Below, one piece after another: positions 8,668 to 21,955 of a stretch of 56,846 bases of DNA. Position 1 is the first letter of the stretch. Each line of letters begins with the position of its first letter. Made by a program: the position numbers and the translations under genes. The notes below the pieces were generated by a model, which was not told where the DNA came from, ran no database searches, and saw nothing but the letters and a program-made list of their open reading frames with translations. The stretch lies in contig NZ_JAMWZS010000015.1 of assembly GCF_024282095.1 (NCBI RefSeq), positions 1 to 56,846 of the forward strand. Reading direction: 5' to 3'. This DNA comes from Nitrosomonas sp. (GTDB lineage Bacteria; Pseudomonadota; Gammaproteobacteria; Burkholderiales; Nitrosomonadaceae).

Positions 8668-9132
8668 AAGGAAATACTCATTCGTTAAATAATACAGAAT
8701 ATGTATGGATCGATTTAGATTTGCTCACGACGTGACCGGTTAATTATAAGTGCCTGAAATGACACGAACACCGAGTGGACAACAGATTCATCAAGTAGTA
8801 GTGCAAGGTGAGGAAACATTCATCTTTTTTCTCTCTGCAATCTACCGAGTATTCAGTAGGTTGTCAAACACGCTGAGTCACTTTTTCCCGATAATTTCCC
8901 GATTCAGATTGCTAATTTCTCAAATTTCGGCTTACCACCACAATTCGCGAAACTTTAATGATACTGCAACAACGCTGACATCAGCATGTCATCAGGGATT
9001 GCTAGCATGTCGACAGCATAAATCGAATGTTAGTTGGTACGGCTTATGCGCACACAATCGATACATTTATGACCACATCAGCGGTTGTTATATGTCACGT
9101 GTTACTTACAAATAATATATTAGAGGCCACTT
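8668..9132. other. Divergent intergenic region, cysH / secreted protein
   Basis: 465 bp without a convincing gene. It must hold the promoters of cysH (left) and of the secreted protein (right). A TGACAT-4 bp-ATGTCA inverted repeat lies at 8976-8991 and could be an operator; nothing ties it to a known regulator. An open frame at 8750-9115 lacks any protein-like pattern. Confidence 0.5.
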
Positions 9133-9648
9133 ATGAAAATGCAAAAAATATCATCGTTGTTAGTACTTGCTGCATTGTGCTTTATCAGTTTCAACGTCAT
9201 GGCAGCATGCGCGCCACAAGTCCAGACTAAATTAGCCGCAGCGCCCTATGATACTTTGAATGCAATACTTACTCCCGCCAAGGTAACCAGCTTCAGAAAC
9301 AAACTGAGTGCGGTTAAAGATCAACCTACTTACGCAACCCTGCTCACCGAAGCCAATGCAACAGCAGCGATCATTGCCAATGGTCGTGTCGTCGTTACAC
9401 TACCGGACGGAACCGTAGTTGTGGATACTGCCAAAGGTGCAACTAATACATTTGCTAATTTTGAAGCCAAAGCAATCAATGAAAATCACAATACCCGCGT
9501 TGCTATTTTAGATGCTCAAATCTATGACTGCGGCGTCGGTTTGGAAACCAAAACCAGCTCGACAACAGGCGTTTCGGAAGTTTATCTGGCTAAACGCCTC
9601 GGTGCCTATCTGGATAGCGTCGGAACAGTCAGACTGTCACACAAATAA
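9133..9648 (+). CDS. Secreted hypothetical protein
   Basis: 171 residues starting at an ATG with an AGAGG box 8 bases upstream. A clear Sec signal peptide occupies residues 1-24 (KMQK, hydrophobic core, then VMA before ACAP). The mature part is small, Ala/Thr-rich and probably periplasmic or extracellular. It has two further-apart cysteines (ACAP near its N-terminus and YDCG near residue 137) that could form a disulfide. I recognise no family or active site. It is monocistronic, with its own promoter region and a strong terminator. Confidence 0.75.
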   Translation: MKMQKISSLLVLAALCFISFNVMAACAPQVQTKLAAAPYDTLNAILTPAKVTSFRNKLSAVKDQPTYATLLTEANATAAIIANGRVVVTLPDGTVVVDTAKGATNTFANFEAKAINENHNTRVAILDAQIYDCGVGLETKTSSTTGVSEVYLAKRLGAYLDSVGTVRLSHK

Positions 9649-9688
9649 AAGCTGATTAAGGTAATAACCTCGTTATTCAGCTCGAAGT

Positions 9689-9722
9689 AGTGGGTTGCCA
9701 TCCGGTAACCCACTGAGTTTTT
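9689..9722 (+). terminator. Rho-independent terminator
   Basis: An 11-bp stem (AGTGGGTTGCC pairing with GGTAACCCACT, one G-T pair) with a 4-base loop, followed by a T-run, 40 bp after the secreted-protein gene. Confidence 0.85.
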
Positions 9723-9769
9723 CCGCGGCAATAAAACGAAATTTGAATTTCCAGAAGACACACCTCCGA

Positions 9770-10690
9770 TTATTTCATCCATAGATTTCCGAAATAACCA
9801 CCTATTTCCATCATCCAGGCAATCCCCAGATGTACGGCCAAACCGCCCACGATGGATTGTGTTCTATGGGCAATAATACCCAGTATCAATCCACCGAAGA
9901 AAGAAGAAATACACTCGAACAGAGGCTTGCCGAAATGAATGCTGCAGTAAAAGGTGGCCATTGGCAAAATAGCGGCCGGCCCGGCATAACGGACAAACGC
10001 AAGTACCAAAAATCCGCGGAAGAATAGTTCGATGGTCACAAAATCAATCCCGTAACTGATCTCATACAGCAGCTGATATCCCAGCAGATTGTCTGTGTAT
10101 GGCGCAATAAAAGCGATTTGCTTTAATCTGGGATAGGCACTCAGAAAATCGGCTTGCGTACTGGCAAAAACGATCAGCGGCACCATCATAGCCAGCATCC
10201 ACAAATAGGGGCGCCACCGCAAACCCTGAACAGTCATGCCCCAGAAGCTCTGTTGGGTAGGCAGTATCTTATATAAAACGATTAATGGAATCAGCACGAC
10301 CAGGAGTTTAAACGGCAGGGTGGTAATCACGGTCAGATAATTACCCCACATCCCTTCCATGATATTTTCCAGTGGATTGGCAACGCTCACTTTTAATGCA
10401 AATACAGCAGGCGCAATCACAAGTAACAGCCCAAACACTGGCGTGACAATTACCAATTGCCGTCTGAGTGCGATGGCAAATACATAAGGAATGATGAAAG
10501 CACAGCAATAAACCAAAAATAGCGCAATGAATTGCTCAAGCCGGGAATCAAGACCGGCGATGATTTCACGTTCGATACCCAGTTGATAGTTCAGGGCGAT
10601 CAGAATGCCCATCCATACACTGCAAAAAAGTAACAGCCATTTATCAATCGCTAAAACATATTCGCGCAGATACGTCAGGATAACCGTCAT
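9770..10690 (-). CDS. CPBP-family intramembrane protease
   Basis: 306 residues from the ATG at 10690; a TTG further upstream would add 13 residues. About eight hydrophobic segments. The C-terminal third has the CPBP (Abi/CAAX-like) motifs: an IELFFRG helix, where the family usually has EExxxR, then a SIHFGKPLFE histidine and a late GGLAVHLGIAW histidine. Such proteins are membrane metalloproteases or serve as bacteriocin-immunity or scaffold proteins. The first Glu of the EE pair is Ile here, so activity is not assured. It lies 111 bp after the TM2 gene on the same strand. Confidence 0.75.
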   Translation of the reverse strand: MTVILTYLREYVLAIDKWLLLFCSVWMGILIALNYQLGIEREIIAGLDSRLEQFIALFLVYCCAFIIPYVFAIALRRQLVIVTPVFGLLLVIAPAVFALKVSVANPLENIMEGMWGNYLTVITTLPFKLLVVLIPLIVLYKILPTQQSFWGMTVQGLRWRPYLWMLAMMVPLIVFASTQADFLSAYPRLKQIAFIAPYTDNLLGYQLLYEISYGIDFVTIELFFRGFLVLAFVRYAGPAAILPMATFYCSIHFGKPLFECISSFFGGLILGIIAHRTQSIVGGLAVHLGIAWMMEIGGYFGNLWMK

Positions 10691-10801
10691 GTGAAGGAAA
10701 TTATTGGCAATGACAAAATTCTGATTCAATCTCAGATTCAGTTTTCAAATTTGGCAGCAAACGGATAGGATGTTGATGATACTCATGATCAAATTGTAGA
10801 A

Positions 10802-11188
10802 TCATTGATCCTGAATGACCTCACGATAAATCGCTTGCATCACGTCATTATTGTATTCCTGAATCAGAATCTGCGACCTAAACAACGCCTTGAGTTCAAC
10901 CAGGCTGATTACAATCAGTAACAACACCCCAATGAACGCCATTCCGGTGAATAATAAAACTACGCCAAGCAGAAATATGCAAAGATTAATTGAACCCCGG
11001 ATCCATTTCCCCAGATAAAAATGATGCAACCCGGCAATGAACAAATAGTTCAATGTGGCATAGGTATCCGGATCCTTCAGATCCTTTTCCACCCGTTTGA
11101 AAAATAGTAATCTTTTTTCGTCGGGTAATGCACGCACCAGTTGCCTGATACGCTCTTCATCTTCCTGAATCGCTTCTTTCGTTTTCAT
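10802..11188 (-). CDS. TM2-domain membrane protein
   Basis: 128 residues. A charged, helical N-terminal half (to about residue 45) is followed by a TM2-like module: YATLNYLFIAGLHHFYLG, a short loop, and two close membrane helices around residues 66-95. The G-hHxFYLG core is the TM2 hallmark. TM2 proteins are small and of poorly known function. The gene starts 8 bp after the stop of the DUF4177 gene, so the two are translated from one mRNA. Confidence 0.7.
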   Translation of the reverse strand: MKTKEAIQEDEERIRQLVRALPDEKRLLFFKRVEKDLKDPDTYATLNYLFIAGLHHFYLGKWIRGSINLCIFLLGVVLLFTGMAFIGVLLLIVISLVELKALFRSQILIQEYNNDVMQAIYREVIQDQ

Positions 11189-11196
11189 ACAGTGAC

Positions 11197-11409
11197 TCAG
11201 CGAGCCAGCGTGATGATCACGGCCTCACGTTTCCAGAAAAGTAAAAAACGCTTCTGCTCGACAAACTGAAATACCAACGTCCAACCATCCGCGGCTTCTT
11301 TGTTGAGAGTTACTTCCAAGCGCTTGATTGGAATACCGGATGCCCCCAGAAAAACCGTTCCCAGTCCTCCTTCAGTCACATATAACACTTTATATTCCTT
11401 ATAAGCCAT
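11197..11409 (-). CDS. DUF4177-like small protein
   Basis: 70 residues, ATG with an AAGGGG box about 9 bases upstream. The pattern (short beta strand EYKVLYV, a helix-forming middle ending in EAADGWTLVFQF, then a final RFLLFWKREAVIITL strand) matches the DUF4177 family, a small single-domain fold with no known activity. It is the first gene of a minus-strand group with the TM2 protein and probably the CPBP protease. Confidence 0.65.
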   Translation of the reverse strand: MAYKEYKVLYVTEGGLGTVFLGASGIPIKRLEVTLNKEAADGWTLVFQFVEQKRFLLFWKREAVIITLAR

Positions 11410-11659
11410 TATTTCATCCCCTTCGATTTAATCAGATTTATACCTAAAGCTTATGCGCTGCAACCAATCGATCCATGATACCGAACAACAAACCCATACA
11501 TTATACCGGCTCAAACTTCTCTGCATTTCTGATAAATCATTTTCCTAATTCAGAAATTGTCTGTTGAAGCATGAAGGGGTAAACTTCCGATACATTTCTG
11601 TTCATTTCTTAGTTGAAAATAGAAATTTAATTTTAAAACTGAATACAGGAGTTTTTTTG

Positions 11660-12016
11660 ATGGAAAGAATTGTCAAGTTATCTGTAATATTTTCAATATT
11701 TTTCTTTTTCTCTACTCAAGCAGCCGCTCAAGCGGGCGCTTCCGATAGCTATTTTGGAAACGCGAGCGAGAAATTTGTCAGTGGCATTGCAAATGCAGCT
11801 ACCGGTTGGATAGAGTTACCAAAAAACATTATCCTGACTTCACAAAAAGAGGGACCGCTTTACGGTATTACAATTGGAACCGCAATGGGCGTTATGCACA
11901 CAGTCGGTCGTAGTCTAGTGGGAGTGCTGGATGCGGCTACTTTCTTTATTCCAACCAAACCATCCGTTAATCCGCCATATATCTGGCAAGATTTTTCGAG
12001 AGAAACTTCTTATTAA
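11660..12016 (+). CDS. Exosortase-associated protein, TIGR04073 family
   Basis: 118 residues from the ATG at 11660, which has an AGGAG box 9 bases upstream; a longer frame from 11564 lacks such support. A signal peptide (ERIVKL, hydrophobic core, ending QAAA) covers about 24 residues. The mature part has the TIGR04073 pattern: FVSGIANAATGWIELPKNI, then GPLYGITIGTAMG, a VGRSLVGVLDAATF segment and a Pro-rich end with PPYIW. The family tends to occur in genomes with exosortase/PEP-CTERM systems, but its role is unknown. No exosortase gene is in the window. Confidence 0.75.
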   Translation: MERIVKLSVIFSIFFFFSTQAAAQAGASDSYFGNASEKFVSGIANAATGWIELPKNIILTSQKEGPLYGITIGTAMGVMHTVGRSLVGVLDAATFFIPTKPSVNPPYIWQDFSRETSY

Positions 12017-12054
12017 TGTAAAGATTTTTCTTTCTACGCAACATATAAAAATAG

Positions 12055-12090
12055 AAAAACGCCGCTTGATCACATCATGCGGCGTTTTTT
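12055..12090. terminator. Bidirectional terminator
   Basis: An 11-bp perfect stem (AAAAACGCCGC with GCGGCGTTTTT) and a 13-base loop, with T-runs on both strands. It lies between the convergent TIGR04073 gene and htpX and can serve both. Confidence 0.9.
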
Positions 12091-12109
12091 AATGGTTTTC
12101 TAAAAAATC

Positions 12110-12994
12110 CTAACGTTGCGCTTCAAGCGCTGCAATTCTTTCTTCTAATGGCGGGTGTGACATAAACAAGCTTTGAATGCCCGAACCGATGCCGCCGGAA
12201 ATGCCGAAAGCAGCGAGTTGGTCTGGTAGGTGCACTTGTTGACTGGTTAATTGCAGACGTCGCAACGCGGCAATCATCTTATTTCTACCAGCAAGGCTCG
12301 CGCCACCGGCATCTGCACGAAATTCACGCTGACGGCTAAACCACATTACGATGATGCTGGCCAATATTCCCAACACAATTTCCGCAATGATGGTGGTAAC
12401 CCAGAATGCAGGGCCGTGACCATTCTCAGTTTTGAATATCACGCGATCAACCGTATGACCAATGACACGCGATAAGAAAATGACGAACGTATTGACCACG
12501 CCCTGTATCAGCGCCAGTGTAACCATATCGCCATTGGCGACATGACTGACCTCATGCGCCAGAACCGCTTCAGCTTCGTCCTGACTCATGGTATTGAGTA
12601 AGCCCGTACTCACAGCGACCAAGGCATTATTTCTTGACATACCGGTGGCAAAAGCATTGACATCCGGTGCATCATAAATAGCCACTTCCGGCATATCAAT
12701 ACCGGCTGCCTTCGCCTGACGTTGTACAGTAGTTACCAACCAATGTTCTTGTGCATTGCGTGGCATCTCAATGACTTGCGCGCCAGTAAATCGTTTTGCT
12801 GTCCATTTCGACATGGCAAGCGACATGAAGGAACCACCAAATCCAAAGACCGAAGCGAATATCAATAAGGAATTGATATTCAGGCCGGTGCCCTGTTCAT
12901 CCAGGATTCTTTCAACGCCCAATAATCGTAAAGTAATGCTTAAAACAACAATAATGGCCAAGTTTGTCGCTAAAAAAAGCAGTATTCTTTTCAT
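12110..12994 (-). CDS. htpX: Membrane zinc metalloprotease HtpX
   Basis: 294 residues, normal length. Two N-terminal membrane helices, an M48 peptidase domain with the zinc motif HEVSH (about residue 147), two more helices, and the downstream [10 protein letters not shown] segment carrying the third zinc ligand. HtpX degrades misfolded membrane proteins in the inner membrane together with FtsH. The start is an ATG with a GGAG box 9 bases upstream. Confidence 0.95.
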   Translation of the reverse strand: MKRILLFLATNLAIIVVLSITLRLLGVERILDEQGTGLNINSLLIFASVFGFGGSFMSLAMSKWTAKRFTGAQVIEMPRNAQEHWLVTTVQRQAKAAGIDMPEVAIYDAPDVNAFATGMSRNNALVAVSTGLLNTMSQDEAEAVLAHEVSHVANGDMVTLALIQGVVNTFVIFLSRVIGHTVDRVIFKTENGHGPAFWVTTIIAEIVLGILASIIVMWFSRQREFRADAGGASLAGRNKMIAALRRLQLTSQQVHLPDQLAAFGISGGIGSGIQSLFMSHPPLEERIAALEAQR

Positions 12995-13302
12995 TGTGTT
13001 TTACTCCATGTTCTCAATAATCCAAACAGATCGTTACATAAGATCCAATTAATTATTTTCAAGGCAATCAAGCCTGAATTTTCTTGCCAGATTGAATAAT
13101 TTTTCTACACTGATGTTGGAAGTATGTATTGGATACTCGCATCCATCCGCATAAAATTAGGTACAGAATTCCAAAGAGAGTTCAGGTAGAACAAGGCCCA
13201 TCAGAAAGATATTGATTTTTTTAGGTAGCCTAGAATTGCCTCGGCAGGAAAATAAGATGTACGATTGCTACTGAATAGTCATATTGACTGACAAGTCCAG
13301 AA
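12995..13302. other. Intergenic region htpX / ftsB
   Basis: 308 bp between the htpX start and the ftsB stop. It should hold the htpX promoter. No gene, strong hairpin or repeat is evident. Confidence 0.5.
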
Positions 13303-13583
13303 CTAAGGCTGTGCGCCTTTAACAATCTGGAATAATATTTCATTTTGTTTCGTCATGCCGAGATCGCTGCGAGCACGTTCTTCAATTGCTTCAAGGCCTT
13401 GTTTCAGATCGTTAACCTCTGCCTCAAGCATATTATTGCGATTTTGCAACATCAAATTGTTCTCACGTGCCGCAGTCACTTCCTGTTCCACTTGCCAGAC
13501 TTTTTCCCAGCTTGCTTTGCCAAACCACAATGGGTATTGCATTAAGGCAATCAACAAAAACAGTATAAAAGCCAGCAGTTTCA

Positions 13584-13584
<1 letters not shown>
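13303..13584 (-). CDS. ftsB: Cell division protein FtsB
   Basis: 93 residues. One N-terminal membrane helix (residues 3-20), then a heptad-rich coiled coil (about 28-72) and a short periplasmic tail with the conserved RSDLGM. FtsB forms the FtsQLB divisome subcomplex. Its ATG shares one base with the eno stop (TAATG), so it is translationally coupled to eno, the usual arrangement in proteobacteria. Confidence 0.93.
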
Positions 13585-14882
<1,298 letters not shown>

Positions 14883-14985
14883 TTATTTAGTTAGTGTTAT
14901 TTCTGCTGCTGCAATTACGATAAATTTAATATCTTAGTTAAAAATGGCTGTGTTCCAGATGATTAAAGTCACATGCGAAAAGTAT

Positions 14986-16671
<1,686 letters not shown>

Positions 16672-16752
16672 CTACAGTAATCAGAATAACGCAAAGAAAT
16701 CATCAGATCGTTTTTGTATGACATGTGAGCGGACAATGTTATCCAATGTTTG

Positions 16753-17637
16753 TTAATGAATTTCAGCAAGTAAAACATTCATCATCTGTTCGGCTTGATG
16801 GTGATAACTACTACCAAAAAGATTTAAATGATTAAGAATATGATAAAGATTATAGACTATTTTGCGAATATTATACCCGGAATCCAGTGGATATTCGTGT
16901 CGATAGGCAGAATAAAAGTCGGTTGCAAATCCACCAAACAGTTCGGTCATAGCAATATCCGTTTCACGATCACCGTAGTACACCGCAGGATCAAACAAAA
17001 CCGGATTTCCCCTTTCATCGTAAGCGTAATTGCCGCTCCACAAATCGCCATGCAAGAGCGAAGGCGCTGATGACATGCCCGCAAGAATCTTATCCAAATC
17101 AATTAATAACCGCTCTCCCAGCGTTTGCAGTTTGCCATTAAATCCATTCACTTTGGCGAGACCCAATTGATAACCTAAACGTTGTGTGCGCCAGAAATCT
17201 ATCCAATCTGAAGAAAGCGTGTTTATTTGCGGCGTTTGCCCGATGGTATTGTGACGAGTCCAGCCAAATTGCCGCGCAGTGATGCGATGCATGGCAGCCA
17301 GTTGCACGCCCAGATCAGATGCTTTGCCACGTGTGCCATGGTTCATATCCAGGTATTCCAGCACCAGCCAGGCAGTGTCGCCATTCTGCCCATAACAAAC
17401 AGGCAGCGGAACGCGTAACGTATGCGATTGATGAATTTCCATCAAGCCATCCGCTTCCGCTGCAAACATGGCAAGGCTACTTGGCGTATTGAGCTTAACA
17501 AAATAGCGCTGCAGGCCATCGACAATACGAAATGCTTGATTAATACAGCCACCTCCGATGGGATAGCTTTCTGTGACGGTAAATTGGCTATTGGTAGCTG
17601 CCGAAATTTGTGCACTGATGTCATGCCATACCTGCAT
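16753..17637 (-). CDS. Fructosamine kinase family protein
   Basis: 294 residues with an aminoglycoside-phosphotransferase-like kinase fold. N-terminal GGCINQAFRI glycine loop, ATP-binding YFVKLN lysine, catalytic loop LLHGDLWSGN and the metal-binding DPAVYYGDRE. This family phosphorylates protein-bound fructosamines or ribulosamines so that glycated lysines can be repaired. The bacterial substrate is inferred from the family. It lies between argH (35 bp downstream of it) and pyrG on the minus strand. Confidence 0.88.
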   Translation of the reverse strand: MQVWHDISAQISAATNSQFTVTESYPIGGGCINQAFRIVDGLQRYFVKLNTPSSLAMFAAEADGLMEIHQSHTLRVPLPVCYGQNGDTAWLVLEYLDMNHGTRGKASDLGVQLAAMHRITARQFGWTRHNTIGQTPQINTLSSDWIDFWRTQRLGYQLGLAKVNGFNGKLQTLGERLLIDLDKILAGMSSAPSLLHGDLWSGNYAYDERGNPVLFDPAVYYGDRETDIAMTELFGGFATDFYSAYRHEYPLDSGYNIRKIVYNLYHILNHLNLFGSSYHHQAEQMMNVLLAEIH

Positions 17638-17672
17638 GGTGTGAGCCTACCGGAGAATTCTGCCAATATGGT

Positions 17673-19073
17673 TTACGACAACCATTGCCTGGCCTGATGA
17701 ATGGCTGCCTGCACTTGATCCGGTGCGGTGCCGCCGGTATGTCTGCGGCTTTCCATCGAGCCTTCCAGCGTTAAAACAGCAAAAATATCCGCTTCAATTT
17801 GAGCGGAAAATTGTTGCAGCTCATTGAGCGCAAGATCGTTGAGATCACAGCCTTTTCGTTCGGCAAACTGTACCGTCTTTGCCACAATCTCGTGCGCATC
17901 GCGGAATGGAATGCCTTTCTTAGTCAGGTAATCAGCCAGATCGGTCGCCGTAGCATGGCCACGCAATGCCGATCGGCGCATAATTTCCTGATTCACCTGA
18001 ACACCGGTCAGCATGTCGGCGTAAATTCGTAGCGTATCCGTTAACGTATCGACGGTATCGAACAGGGGCTCCTTATCCTCCTGGTTATCCTTGTTATAGG
18101 CCAGTGGCTGCGCTTTCATGAGTGTCAACAACGCAACCAGGTGGCCATTGATGCGACCGGTTTTACCACGCACCAATTCAGGCACATCCGGATTTTTCTT
18201 CTGCGGCATAATGGACGAACCGGTACAAAACCGGTCGGCCAATTGAATGAAACCGAAGGATGGATTCATCCATAAAATGAATTCTTCCGACATGCGCGAT
18301 AAATGCGTCATGATCAGCGCGGCGCAGGCGCTGAACTCAATGGCAAAGTCCCGATCTGAAACGGCATCCAAGGAATTCTTGCAAACGCCTTCAAAACCCA
18401 GTATTTCCGCCACTAATTCGCGGTTGATCGGGTAGCTGGTGCCAGCCAGTGCAGCCGCTCCCAGCGGCAATTGATTCACGCGTTTCCTACAATCAATCAA
18501 GCGTTCGATGTCGCGCTTCAGCATCTCAAAATAAGCCATCAAGTGATGACCGAATGATATCGGTTGGGCCACCTGCAAATGCGTAAATCCCGGCATGACC
18601 GTATGAGTATGCTGTTCTGCCAGGTTTAACAAGGCATGTTGCATGGCTTTGATTAAATCGACAATTTCATCAATCGCAGCACGTAAAAACAGGCGAATAT
18701 CGGTTGCGACCTGATCATTACGTGATCGAGCAGTGTGTAGTCGTTTACCGGCGTCACCGATCAATGCGGTGAGACGCTTTTCGATATTCAAATGCACGTC
18801 TTCCAGCGCCAGTAACCAGGTAAATTGATCATTACGAATCTCATCACGAATTTGCTGCAAGCCTTGCTGGATCGCTGCTAAATCCTCATTGCTGATAATT
18901 CCTTGCGCTGCAAGCATCTGTGCATGCGCCAGTGATCCCTGAATGTCATACTCGGCCAGGCGTCGATCAAACCCAATCGATGCGGTATAGCGTTGCACAA
19001 GCTCTGAAACCGGTTCATTGAATCGACCCGACCATGTTTTTTTATTGCTTTCTGATACTGACTTATTATCCAT
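17673..19073 (-). CDS. argH: Argininosuccinate lyase
   Basis: 466 residues from the ATG at 19073, which opens the family sequence ([16 protein letters not shown]). A frame to 19157 would add a non-homologous leader. The fumarase/aspartase superfamily signature [11 protein letters not shown] is present, as are the [10 protein letters not shown] and GFTHLQ motifs with the catalytic His and the mobile Ser loop. It splits argininosuccinate into arginine and fumarate. Other arg genes are absent. Confidence 0.95.
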   Translation of the reverse strand: MDNKSVSESNKKTWSGRFNEPVSELVQRYTASIGFDRRLAEYDIQGSLAHAQMLAAQGIISNEDLAAIQQGLQQIRDEIRNDQFTWLLALEDVHLNIEKRLTALIGDAGKRLHTARSRNDQVATDIRLFLRAAIDEIVDLIKAMQHALLNLAEQHTHTVMPGFTHLQVAQPISFGHHLMAYFEMLKRDIERLIDCRKRVNQLPLGAAALAGTSYPINRELVAEILGFEGVCKNSLDAVSDRDFAIEFSACAALIMTHLSRMSEEFILWMNPSFGFIQLADRFCTGSSIMPQKKNPDVPELVRGKTGRINGHLVALLTLMKAQPLAYNKDNQEDKEPLFDTVDTLTDTLRIYADMLTGVQVNQEIMRRSALRGHATATDLADYLTKKGIPFRDAHEIVAKTVQFAERKGCDLNDLALNELQQFSAQIEADIFAVLTLEGSMESRRHTGGTAPDQVQAAIHQARQWLS

Positions 19074-19378
19074 TGGGTTACTCTGATTTCTGATTTCCGA
19101 CTTGCAGGGAAAGCGATTATAAAACATAAATGCCCGGTCAAATGCATCGACAGTCATTTTGCAACACTGCAGTTCTTCAAACTTTATTGATTACCTATTT
19201 GATTTAAAGATATTAAATATTAAAACCAGTCGCTATCAGCATTTGTCGTTGAAATTAAATTTTGACGGTGAAATAACACACAACCCGTTTAATTGAGACG
19301 CTGCGCTTTTACTTCGATCGGGAATTAGTGGATAATTCGGCCTTTCCCCTGTTACATCATCTACACAAGGAGTTATCC
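19074..19378. other. Divergent intergenic region argH / membrane-anchored protein
   Basis: 305 bp between divergent starts, expected to hold both promoters. No confident box, hairpin or gene is seen. Confidence 0.4.
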
Positions 19379-19993
19379 ATGACGGATCGGAACAAGCAAA
19401 ACCAGAATATACAATCCCAAGCTAACACTTTATTTTCAATGTTGAGTGACAAGTTTGAATGGGTGGGTAAAATTCCAACCATGCAATTGCCTGCCAAGTA
19501 TGCTGCGGTGCTTGTGGGAATCATCGTAATCATCTTCGCTTGGAAACTCATTGCTGTCAGCAAAGTGGAATCTGACATGACCAAGAAACTTGAAAATGAG
19601 CGCGTATTGATTACCCAGCAAGCTCGTGAATACGCCGATCAGCAGTATATGAAGGAAGAAGAGCGCTTTGGGCAAGTTTTGTCGTGGGCAGTGCGCGGCG
19701 AGTTGATCCGTCACAATATTGATCAAATCGATCAATACTTAGGCGAAATCGTCAAGATGAAAGATACGGAAAGAGTTGTACTGATTGGCGATGACGGTCA
19801 ATTACTGGTTTCAACCGATAAACGACTTGAAGAAACGAAAGGAACGGAAATATTTCCTAAGGAAATTCTCAACCTGCAAAAGATAACGGTCAAATCTGAT
19901 GTCGATGGTAAAAAGATCCTGGTGATTCCTGTCATGGGATTGAATAAGAAGATCGCCACTATCGTTGTCAGCTACAAATTGCCAAAACTATAA
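19379..19993 (+). CDS. Hypothetical membrane-anchored protein
   Basis: 204 residues from the ATG at 19379, which has an AAGGAG box 7 bases upstream and settles the start over an earlier in-frame ATG-less extension. A soluble N-terminus of about 40 residues precedes one membrane helix (about 42-60). Then comes a charged helical stalk and a C-terminal part of about 100 residues with alternating strands (RVVLIGDDGQLLVSTDKR, a later KKILVIPVMG and a terminal ATIVVSYKL) that resembles a periplasmic sensor (PAS/Cache-like) fold. No kinase, GGDEF or methyl-accepting domain follows, so the role is unknown. A strong terminator ends the unit. Confidence 0.65.
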   Translation: MTDRNKQNQNIQSQANTLFSMLSDKFEWVGKIPTMQLPAKYAAVLVGIIVIIFAWKLIAVSKVESDMTKKLENERVLITQQAREYADQQYMKEEERFGQVLSWAVRGELIRHNIDQIDQYLGEIVKMKDTERVVLIGDDGQLLVSTDKRLEETKGTEIFPKEILNLQKITVKSDVDGKKILVIPVMGLNKKIATIVVSYKLPKL

Positions 19994-20033
19994 AGATCAA
20001 ACCCTGATTCAATAGCGGCTAGCGTAGTTACTT

Positions 20034-20066
20034 AAAAGGCCTTTGATACATTCAAAGGCCTTTTTG
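20034..20066. terminator. Bidirectional terminator
   Basis: A perfect 13-bp stem (AAAAGGCCTTTGA with TCAAAGGCCTTTT) and 5-base loop, T-runs on both strands, between the convergent gene ending at 19993 and murA. Confidence 0.9.
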
Positions 20067-20080
20067 TTTTTAACAGGCTG

Positions 20081-21346
<1,266 letters not shown>

Positions 21347-21525
21347 TCAACTAAAAGTTTTATTAAAATTCCTGTTGGCCGGACATCCGGCAAATAAACA
21401 GCTTCAGCCGGTTGAAATGTGCCATGGTTCACTGCATCATACTGCTGTAGCGTACTTACTATATTGTTGTGCACTAGCACCCTACTATAACAAAAAAATA
21501 TTGCGTAAATTCATCAGGAGAAAAA

Positions 21526-21912
21526 ATGACAAAGCAAATAATCCACACCGCGGATGCGCCACAGGCAATCGGCACCTATTCTCAGGCAGTCCGGGTAAGT
21601 GGAGGGGATACCGTTTATCTGTCAGGCCAGATCGGGTTGGATCCCGTCAGTATGCAAATGGCCAATGGGATTGAAGCACAAATTCAACAAGTATTTTCCA
21701 ATCTGAAAGCAGTGGCGGCAGCCAGCGGCGGCAGCCTGAATGATATTGCAAAATTAAACATATTCCTAACCGATCTCGATAATTTTGCATTGGTCAACGA
21801 AATCATGGCCAGTCATTTTGCACAACCTTATCCGGCACGTGCGGCGGTCGGCGTTAAATCCTTACCACGTGGCGCTCTGGTGGAAATGGACGGAGTCATG
21901 GTACTGCAGTAA
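21526..21912 (+). CDS. ridA: RidA family enamine/imine deaminase
   Basis: 128 residues of the YjgF/YER057c/UK114 family, with [12 protein letters not shown], the conserved [11 protein letters not shown] loop, the substrate-binding Arg in PARAAVGV and the final ALVEMDGV. RidA hydrolyses reactive 2-aminoacrylate released by PLP enzymes. A strong AGGAG box precedes the ATG by 6 bases. recG follows after 43 bp, so the two are probably cotranscribed. Confidence 0.92.
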   Translation: MTKQIIHTADAPQAIGTYSQAVRVSGGDTVYLSGQIGLDPVSMQMANGIEAQIQQVFSNLKAVAAASGGSLNDIAKLNIFLTDLDNFALVNEIMASHFAQPYPARAAVGVKSLPRGALVEMDGVMVLQ

Positions 21913-21955
21913 TAAAAATCCAATCAAACCAGATGCAATATCGCCCGACACTGCA

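Noticed and set aside
8750-9115. Plus-strand frame of 121 codons upstream of the secreted protein
   Set aside because: The composition looks random, there is no good start or ribosome-binding site, and it lies where two divergent promoters are expected.
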